A stretch of 64,000 nucleotides of DNA. Origin: Phocoena phocoena. Its lineage: Eukaryota > Chordata > Mammalia > Artiodactyla > Phocoenidae. The notes beneath the pieces are model-generated. The model was given only the letters and a program-made list of their open reading frames with translations, searched no databases and was not told the origin of the DNA. The stretch spans positions 39,821,124-39,885,123 of the forward strand of contig NC_089226.1 of the NCBI RefSeq assembly GCF_963924675.1. Direction: 5' to 3'. Of the stretch, positions 63,301-64,000 are shown one piece after another; the stretch's first letter is position 1, and the number at the start of each line of letters is the position of its first letter. The position numbers and the translations under genes are program-made.

Positions 63301-63891
63301 CACACTAACAAACGTAGTAAGGTAGATAGCTGGGGGGAAGCAGCCGCAAGGCACAGGGATATTAGCTCGGTGCTTTGTGACAGCCTGGAGGGGTGGGATG
63401 GGGAGAGTGGGAGGGAGGGAGACGCAAGAGGGAAGACATATGGGAACATATGTATACGTATAGCTGATTCATTTTGTTATAAAGCAGAAACTAACACACC
63501 ATTGTAAAGCAATTATACCCCAATAAAGATGTTAAAAAAAAAAATAACTTAATGATATACTTGCCTCCCATTTTCAACCCTTTTCACTGACTGAAATATC
63601 TATATTAATATCTTACTCAGATAAGCTCCCCCACAGGGAAAAAAAAAATGTGAGAAACCCTGGAAGGACTCAAAGTTGAAAGAGAAGATAAGCCACTACT
63701 TCGTAGCAGAGAGGAAGAGATATATGCCGAGGAAGGCGGTGTCCACGAAGGAAACAGAGGTAGGAGTGAGCGAGACAATGGCAGCTGCTAAGCTTTCTAC
63801 CCACCAATGGCGAGGCCTGGACGCGCCCCACCTCCGCGGCGCTGGGGCTGAGGGCCATGCCTCGCGCCCTCGCTCGGGCCCGGCCGCTCAT
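23066..63891 (-). CDS. PIWIL4: PIWIL4, piwi-like RNA-mediated gene silencing 4 (20 coding exons)
   Basis: Germline Argonaute that binds piRNAs and, in the nucleus of fetal male germ cells, guides transposon silencing and DNA methylation (family knowledge). Exons in order: 63891-63805, 62238-62160, 59887-59755, 56766-56552, 52089-51968, 49594-49514, 47442-47245, 45391-45280, 41013-40890, 39806-39689, 39163-39052, 36611-36427, 34450-34378, 30791-30591, 29548-29445, 27730-27660, 26298-26145, 24274-24149, 24042-23895, 23182-23066. Translations match PIWIL4 along its whole length: arginine-rich N-terminus, PAZ roughly residues 270-385, MID, and PIWI roughly 545-845 ending in LANSLFYL. The paralogue call rests on [11 protein letters not shown] and [17 protein letters not shown], which fit PIWIL4 better than PIWIL1/2/3. 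Catalytic Asp623 (VVGID), Asp693 (YRDGV) and His827 (QYAHK) are present. An upstream in-frame TGA at 63918-63916 fixes the start. Oddities: one surplus base at the exon 2 end (frameshift, stop in exon 3) and a GC donor after exon 18. Identity is very secure; whether this allele is functional is open. Confidence 0.95.
23755..23774. repeat. (ATTC)n short tandem repeat, PIWIL4 intron 19
   Basis: About four to five attc units. Confidence 0.8.
23895..24042 (-). CDS. PIWIL4: PIWIL4 coding exon 19 (residues 765-814), PIWI
   Basis: Acceptor CCCCTCAG, donor GTAAGT, 148 nt, phase 2 to 0. Encodes [40 protein letters not shown] and LCHLYYNWP, among the most conserved segments of the PIWI domain. Open. 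Confidence 0.96.
24043..24148 (-). other. PIWIL4: PIWIL4 intron 18: short GC-AG intron
   Basis: 106 nt between exons 18 and 19. It starts GCAAGT and ends CTCAG. The GC donor is otherwise a perfect match to the donor consensus, which is the usual compensation in GC-AG introns. The only nearby GT (GTCTGT, 4 nt further on) would break the frame of exon 19. Confidence 0.8.
24149..24274 (-). CDS. PIWIL4: PIWIL4 coding exon 18 (residues 723-765), PIWI
   Basis: Acceptor CGTTCCAAG, 126 nt, phase 2 to 2. Encodes [40 protein letters not shown] and part of W. The donor is GCAAGT rather than GTAAGT; the split Trp codon (TG then G) and the following TAT GAC of exon 19 place the junction exactly. Open. 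Confidence 0.92.
24918..25133 (-). mobile_element. CHR-type long SINE in PIWIL4 intron 17
   Basis: Minus orientation, same direction as the gene, with a poly-T of about 20. Close to the family consensus. Target duplication not clear. Confidence 0.92.
25134..27659 (-). other. PIWIL4: PIWIL4 introns 16 and 17 (around exon 17)
   Basis: Unique sequence; no repeat family recognised beyond short A or T runs, and no further exon. Confidence 0.5.
26145..26298 (-). CDS. PIWIL4: PIWIL4 coding exon 17 (residues 672-723), PIWI
   Basis: Acceptor AATCCTGCAG, donor GTATCA, 154 nt, phase 1 to 2. Encodes [40 protein letters not shown] and [10 protein letters not shown]. The Asp of YRDGV (residue 693) is the second catalytic Asp. 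Open. Confidence 0.95.
27660..27730 (-). CDS. PIWIL4: PIWIL4 coding exon 16 (residues 648-672), PIWI
   Basis: Acceptor TTACTTTAG, donor GTACTA, 71 nt, phase 2 to 1. Encodes [20 protein letters not shown] then FMTG. The site equivalent to the Glu finger of the DEDH tetrad (38 residues after Asp623) is Asp here. Open. Confidence 0.93.
27915..28155 (+). repeat. MIR SINE, PIWIL4 intron 15
   Basis: Plus orientation: ctgggttcaaatcctggct, cctcagtttcctcatctgtg, ctcatagggttgttgtaaa and acttagcacagcacttggt. Confidence 0.85.
28751..28942 (-). mobile_element. CHR-type long SINE with internal deletion, PIWIL4 intron 15
   Basis: 15-bp target duplication ccttgcctatgtttt (28736-28750 and 28943-28957). About 18 bp is missing in the middle compared with the other copies: the cgctccgcgg part joins straight to gaccgggg. 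Confidence 0.93.
29445..29548 (-). CDS. PIWIL4: PIWIL4 coding exon 15 (residues 614-648), PIWI
   Basis: Acceptor ATTTTACAG, donor GTACTT, 104 nt, phase 0 to 2. Encodes [20 protein letters not shown] and [11 protein letters not shown]. It contains the first RNase-H-fold catalytic Asp (GID, residue 623). Open. Confidence 0.95.
30591..30791 (-). CDS. PIWIL4: PIWIL4 coding exon 14 (residues 547-613), MID/PIWI
   Basis: Acceptor GACTTTCAG, donor GTGAGG, 201 nt, phase 0 to 0. Encodes [38 protein letters not shown] and [12 protein letters not shown]. The lysine- and glutamine-bearing segment matches the guide 5'-phosphate pocket of PIWI proteins (family knowledge). Open. Confidence 0.95.
30949..31079 (-). 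mobile_element. CHR-type short SINE, PIWIL4 intron 13
   Basis: Minus orientation, ending ccaccagggaattgcc. Target duplication acagtYcttctctt at 30935-30948 and 31080-31093. Confidence 0.9.
31094..32289 (-). other. PIWIL4: PIWIL4 intron 13, part between the SINE and the L1ME
   Basis: A C/T-rich stretch at 31140-31370 (many cctcc and cttcc units), then AT-rich DNA. No gene or repeat family recognised. Confidence 0.5.
32290..33500 (+). mobile_element. Old L1M/L1ME 3' UTR, PIWIL4 intron 13
   Basis: Plus orientation. Typical parts are actggtttatgctcttcaaa, gattaaagagacaggg, a region ending gtactattcctgcaac and an A-rich end. A (GGGA)n tract lies in it. Subfamily is a guess. Confidence 0.65.
33326..33352. 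repeat. (GGGA)n microsatellite, PIWIL4 intron 13
   Basis: About six to seven ggga units after a gata-rich lead. Confidence 0.9.
33802..33875. repeat. (CA)n imperfect microsatellite, PIWIL4 intron 13
   Basis: CA units broken by ta and ga variants. Confidence 0.9.
34378..34450 (-). CDS. PIWIL4: PIWIL4 coding exon 13 (residues 522-546), MID
   Basis: Acceptor TTTTCTGTAG, donor GTAAGT, 73 nt, phase 2 to 0. Encodes [20 protein letters not shown] then EVQL. The short exon has strong splice sites and is open. Confidence 0.93.
35160..35172 (+). promoter_or_regulatory. Candidate CTCF motif, PIWIL4 intron 12
   Basis: CCAGCAGGTGGCA fits CCASYAGRKGGCR at all 13 positions. It lies in intronic sequence with no recognised repeat. 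Occupancy is unknown. Confidence 0.45.
36427..36611 (-). CDS. PIWIL4: PIWIL4 coding exon 12 (residues 461-522), MID
   Basis: Acceptor TTTCTCAG, donor GTGAGA, 185 nt, phase 0 to 2. Encodes [20 protein letters not shown] through [20 protein letters not shown], the first part of the MID domain that receives the guide 5' end. Open. Confidence 0.93.
37365..37498. mobile_element. MER5-like hAT-Charlie fragment, PIWIL4 intron 11
   Basis: Core gaaatgcagagtcctgggcc, caccgaatcagaatctgc and a cacattaccatttaagaagc end, as in MER5A. Confidence 0.6.
39052..39163 (-). CDS. PIWIL4: PIWIL4 coding exon 11 (residues 423-460)
   Basis: Acceptor ATCAACAG, donor GTAAGC, 112 nt, phase 2 to 0. Encodes [20 protein letters not shown] and [17 protein letters not shown], the linker region before MID. 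Open. Confidence 0.94.
39375..39612 (+). repeat. MIR SINE, PIWIL4 intron 10
   Basis: Plus orientation: gagccagacagaccagact, cgtgaccttgagcaaactc, cacagggctgatgtaaaaat and actgcctggtacatgt. Confidence 0.8.
39689..39806 (-). CDS. PIWIL4: PIWIL4 coding exon 10 (residues 384-423)
   Basis: Acceptor TTGAATAG, donor GTACAG, 118 nt, phase 1 to 2. Encodes [20 protein letters not shown] and [18 protein letters not shown], the helical linker after PAZ. Open. Confidence 0.94.
39930..40275 (+). mobile_element. Old MER-type (hAT-like) DNA element, PIWIL4 intron 9
   Basis: Contains acttttctacagtagccac, caatatatccaaaatattat, ccagtctgtatttgacactt and cacgtgtggctagaggccac, a familiar mammalian dispersed element. 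Family not assigned. Confidence 0.5.
40890..41013 (-). CDS. PIWIL4: PIWIL4 coding exon 9 (residues 343-384), PAZ
   Basis: Acceptor TCCTACAG, donor GTGATG, 124 nt, phase 0 to 1. Encodes [20 protein letters not shown] through [13 protein letters not shown], the end of PAZ. Open. Confidence 0.94.
41520..41735 (+). repeat. MIR SINE, PIWIL4 intron 8
   Basis: Plus orientation: gcggaagttacttacctttc, ctcatctatgacatgagga and gtggtgtctggtttataatg. Confidence 0.65.
42236..42590 (-). mobile_element. L1 3' UTR fragment, PIWIL4 intron 8
   Basis: Minus orientation: tttacaatgttgtgttag, a (CA)n microsatellite, tccattataggttgctac and aggtccttgttgtttatc. 5'-truncated. Confidence 0.85.
42338..42372. repeat. 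(CA)n microsatellite in L1 3' UTR
   Basis: About 16 CA units at the place where other L1 3' UTR copies carry a (TA)n run. Confidence 0.95.
42620..42745 (-). repeat. MIR SINE fragment, PIWIL4 intron 8
   Basis: Reverse-complement MIR signals: cactgatgaggaaacagc, aactttgccaaggtccca and cacagccaggattca. Confidence 0.75.
42760..45279 (-). other. PIWIL4: PIWIL4 intron 8, gene-free and rich in short old repeats
   Basis: Stretches such as gtgacattatcaggtgtg, aaggacctggggaattctg and gatgacatttgaccttgaag resemble a dispersed mammalian repeat that I cannot name. No exon other than exon 8 next to it. Confidence 0.4.
45280..45391 (-). CDS. PIWIL4: PIWIL4 coding exon 8 (residues 305-342), PAZ
   Basis: Acceptor TTTACCAG, donor GTGGGA, 112 nt, phase 2 to 0. 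Encodes [20 protein letters not shown] and [17 protein letters not shown], a core PAZ stretch that holds the piRNA 3' end in PIWI proteins (family knowledge). Open. Confidence 0.95.
45480..45655 (-). mobile_element. CHR-type long SINE, 5'-truncated, PIWIL4 intron 7
   Basis: Minus orientation. It ends at ggcggactct and lacks the last roughly 30 bp of the tRNA-related head. No target duplication seen. Confidence 0.88.
46690..46830 (+). mobile_element. CHR-type short SINE, PIWIL4 intron 7
   Basis: Plus orientation: tRNA-like head with ggtccagtggttagg, an A-box/B-box-like ggttcaaatcc, and an A/GAAA tail. Imperfect 14-bp target duplication (cactgg..tttggg) at 46676-46689 and 46831-46844. Confidence 0.9.
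47245..47442 (-). CDS. PIWIL4: PIWIL4 coding exon 7 (residues 239-305)
   Basis: 198 nt, phase 2 to 2, donor GTAAAA. Encodes [20 protein letters not shown], then [19 protein letters not shown] and [18 protein letters not shown], leading into PAZ. The acceptor is TTTTGAAG, preceded by an A/T repeat with few C residues, so it looks weak. Confidence 0.95.
47668..47890 (+). mobile_element. MER20-like hAT-Charlie element, PIWIL4 intron 6
   Basis: Matches the MER20 pattern: actgacatttggactggaaa, ttgcaggatgtttagcaata, cctccacccactagatgcca, ctccagacattgccaaatgt and a cctctggttgagagt end. Confidence 0.8.
48425..48935. mobile_element. Tigger-like DNA transposon fossil, PIWIL4 intron 6
   Basis: Ends resemble each other in inverted form (ctcaacttatgatggg; catcataaagtcgaaata). 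The middle has the CpG-rich ctcgccagcgagtatcatc to gctagcccggggaaagg part typical of Tigger/MER-type mariner relatives. Exact family not named. Confidence 0.55.
49514..49594 (-). CDS. PIWIL4: PIWIL4 coding exon 6 (residues 212-239)
   Basis: Acceptor TACTTGCAG, donor GTAGGT, 81 nt, phase 2 to 2. Encodes [20 protein letters not shown] and VEIPQH, the linker before PAZ. The exon lies about 1.1 kb upstream (gene sense) of a young L1 insertion in intron 5. Confidence 0.93.
49944..50649 (-). mobile_element. 5'-truncated L1, PIWIL4 intron 5
   Basis: Minus orientation, same sense as the gene, with an 11-bp target duplication aggaggctgtt (49933-49943 and 50650-50660). It holds the 3' UTR and a readable ORF2 C-terminal piece at 50263-50637 ([20 protein letters not shown] and [13 protein letters not shown]). 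Confidence 0.92.
50815..50990 (+). repeat. MIR SINE, PIWIL4 intron 5
   Basis: Plus orientation: gagcctcagtcccctcatc, tgtaaaacggggattttaat, cacctgcctcagggctct and aaagcaccttgcaaac. Confidence 0.7.
51275..51465. mobile_element. MER5-like hAT-Charlie element, PIWIL4 intron 5
   Basis: ttcccaagctttcgtgctc start, gaagcttgctaaaaatgtgg and cactaggtccagtgaggtg core, and a tgatcctcaggtcagtttga end. Diverged. Confidence 0.6.
51968..52089 (-). CDS. PIWIL4: PIWIL4 coding exon 5 (residues 172-212)
   Basis: Acceptor TTTTTTCAG, donor GTAAAG, 122 nt, phase 0 to 2. Encodes [20 protein letters not shown] and on to VFSIIFK, part of the N/linker region. Open and conserved. Confidence 0.93.
52365..52445. repeat. 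Possible MER58-like hAT fragment, PIWIL4 intron 4
   Basis: gcagcggttcttgacctttc and attctgagagtctgatcaaa resemble the ends and core of MER58-type elements. Short and uncertain. Confidence 0.35.
52446..56093 (-). other. PIWIL4: PIWIL4 intron 4, mostly unique sequence
   Basis: Only a MIR fragment and a poly(A) run at 55649-55666 were recognised. No coding exon or RNA gene seen. Confidence 0.5.
54175..54300 (+). repeat. MIR SINE fragment, PIWIL4 intron 4
   Basis: Plus orientation: cttgggtaagacacttaac, ggattaaatgagttcatgca and gttaagtgctcatcaaat. Confidence 0.65.
56094..56218 (-). mobile_element. CHR-type short SINE, PIWIL4 intron 4
   Basis: Minus orientation with a poly-T of about 20 and a ggccacaccctgcagc tail-side body, ending ccaccagggaagtccc. 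The flanks look like an imperfect duplication ending in ttaaact. Confidence 0.88.
56552..56766 (-). CDS. PIWIL4: PIWIL4 coding exon 4 (residues 100-171)
   Basis: Acceptor TTCTTCAG, donor GTATGG, 215 nt, phase 1 to phase 0. It encodes [20 protein letters not shown] through [10 protein letters not shown] to [10 protein letters not shown], the start of the conserved Argonaute N domain. Fully open. Confidence 0.95.
57130..57570 (+). repeat. Probable solo LTR (ERV1-like), PIWIL4 intron 3
   Basis: U3/R/U5-like layout: a C-rich stretch, cctcacaataaacgctgcac as a poly(A) signal, then cagtagattggctttactga and gacccaagtttagttcagta near the end, as in gamma-type mammalian LTRs. No internal retroviral genes are next to it. 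Boundaries approximate. Confidence 0.45.
58210..58690 (-). repeat. Possible LTR fragment, PIWIL4 intron 3
   Basis: gttttattcagcggacaaaa, gggcttaagcccaggacaca and the paired phrases ccaccctgagtctccttag and catcctgagttccctcgg resemble a cetartiodactyl ERV LTR in minus orientation. Assigned from memory only. Confidence 0.4.
59598..59706 (+). mobile_element. CHR-type short SINE, PIWIL4 intron 3
   Basis: Plus orientation, ccctggcagtccagtgg head, ggttcaatccctgg B-box-like part and a (AAAT)n tail. It lies only about 50 bp from the end of exon 3. Confidence 0.9.
59755..59887 (-). CDS. PIWIL4: PIWIL4 coding exon 3 (residues 56-100)
   Basis: Acceptor TTTTAG, then in the conserved frame [19 protein letters not shown] through [19 protein letters not shown], donor GTACCC, ending in phase 1. 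Joined literally to the 79-nt exon 2, the reading is out of frame and meets TGA after eight codons, giving a product of about 63 residues. Confidence 0.92.
59998..60209 (+). mobile_element. CHR-type long SINE, first of a pair, PIWIL4 intron 2
   Basis: Plus orientation, antisense to the gene. Preceded by atgcatctag and followed after its poly(A) by catctag, then a second SINE. See the neighbouring short CHR copy. Confidence 0.93.
60221..60340 (+). mobile_element. CHR-type short SINE, second of a pair
   Basis: Begins gggaattccctgg and ends in a short A-rich tail, followed by atgcatctag (60341-60350), the same target sequence found before the first SINE. Two insertions used the same site. Confidence 0.9.
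61150..61475 (+). mobile_element. Old L1M 3' end, PIWIL4 intron 2
   Basis: Plus orientation: tttaatgggtacagagtt, gatggtggtgatggttgcac, gactgtacacttaaac and a tail attttaccacaa followed by poly(A). This matches L1M/L1MB 3' UTRs. Confidence 0.75.
62160..62238 (-). CDS. PIWIL4: PIWIL4 coding exon 2 (residues 30-55, one extra base)
   Basis: Acceptor TTTTAG, then [19 protein letters not shown], ending near GTSRISQ, with a strong donor GTAAGT. The length is 79 nt, whereas exon 1 ends in phase 0 and exon 3 must be read in phase 0, so 78 nt is expected. The extra base is most easily placed in the AAA run just before the donor. Read literally, the frame shifts at the junction. Confidence 0.88.
63199..63545 (+). 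mobile_element. 5'-truncated L1 3' end in PIWIL4 intron 1
   Basis: Plus orientation, antisense to PIWIL4, ending aattataccccaataaagatg and poly(A). Perfect 12-bp target duplication aacttaatgata at 63187-63198 and 63546-63557. It lies about 260 bp inside intron 1, close to the start region. Confidence 0.93.
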
Positions 63892-64000
63892 GTTCCAGAT
63901 GCGCCCAGAGTGACTTCAAAGGCAGCCAAGTCTCAACGAGGGTATTTTGTCACCGGTACCCAGATGACAAGGGTGCGACGGAAGCGGTGGAAGTAGTGGC
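63780..64000 (-). promoter_or_regulatory. PIWIL4: GC/CpG-rich start region of PIWIL4 with 5' UTR
   Basis: This is the most CpG-dense stretch of the window, in contrast to AT-rich introns. It holds exon 1 and at least 109 bp of 5' leader (63892-64000). No TATA box is visible. The transcription start is probably in or just beyond the window edge. A CpG-rich, TATA-less start is usual for germline piRNA-pathway genes (family knowledge). Confidence 0.6.
63805..63891 (-). CDS. PIWIL4: PIWIL4 coding exon 1 (residues 1-29)
   Basis: Starts [11 protein letters not shown] and ends QASPL, phase 0, followed by donor GTGGGT. The start codon has an A at -3, and an in-frame TGA lies nine codons upstream. 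The GRARARARG run is the type of N-terminal Arg-Gly/Arg-Ala patch that is dimethylated in PIWI proteins for Tudor-domain binding (family knowledge). An alternative donor GTAGAA 4 bp downstream would put exon 2 into a frame with an early stop, so it was not chosen. Confidence 0.92.

Noticed and set aside
23066..63891. A processed PIWIL4 pseudogene
   Set aside because: Twenty exons with introns and splice sites in place show a genuine gene locus, despite the one-base anomaly.

Overview
The window is nuclear DNA from a mammal, most likely a whale or dolphin. It carries many copies of the tRNA-derived CHR-type SINEs, in a long form (about 200 bp) and a short form (about 120 bp), plus L1 3' ends of the cetartiodactyl type. 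The Bov-tA and BovB repeats expected in a ruminant were not seen. Base composition, split exons, MIR/MER fossils and GT-AG introns all fit a mammalian chromosome. No prokaryotic or viral gene system is present.

The only host gene found is PIWIL4 (MIWI2/HIWI2), on the minus strand. All 20 coding exons could be located, from the start codon at 63891-63889 to the stop at 23068-23066, with a 3' UTR reaching two AATAAA signals near 22.65-22.78 kb. Exon phases agree throughout except at one place. The summed coding length is 2560 nt, one more than the 2559 nt needed for an 852-residue protein, which is the human length as I recall it. The surplus base lies at the 3' end of exon 2 and would cause a frameshift and an early stop in exon 3. 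All other exons are open and well conserved, so this is either a sequence error or a recent lesion. Intron 18 appears to use a GC donor.

Layout: 1-19.2 kb is downstream intergenic DNA built of nested retroelements. Old L1M copies in both directions are interrupted by two long, dead, younger L1 copies (about 1.0-5.8 kb and 12.4-18.2 kb), SINEs, an L1 3' end and a roughly 1 kb retro-insertion with a 12 bp target duplication. 19.2-22.6 kb is intergenic with MIR and MER5A fossils. 22.6-64 kb is PIWIL4; its introns hold SINEs, L1 fragments, MIR, MER5A, MER20, a Tigger-like transposon and two LTR-like stretches. The last about 200 bp is a GC-rich promoter/5' UTR.

PIWIL4 is a germline Argonaute that, bound to piRNAs, directs transcriptional silencing and DNA methylation of retrotransposons such as L1 in fetal male germ cells. 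No undescribed multi-gene system was found. The most notable signals are the PIWIL4 frameshift, the GC-AG intron, and two L1 copies that share three identical premature stops in ORF2.
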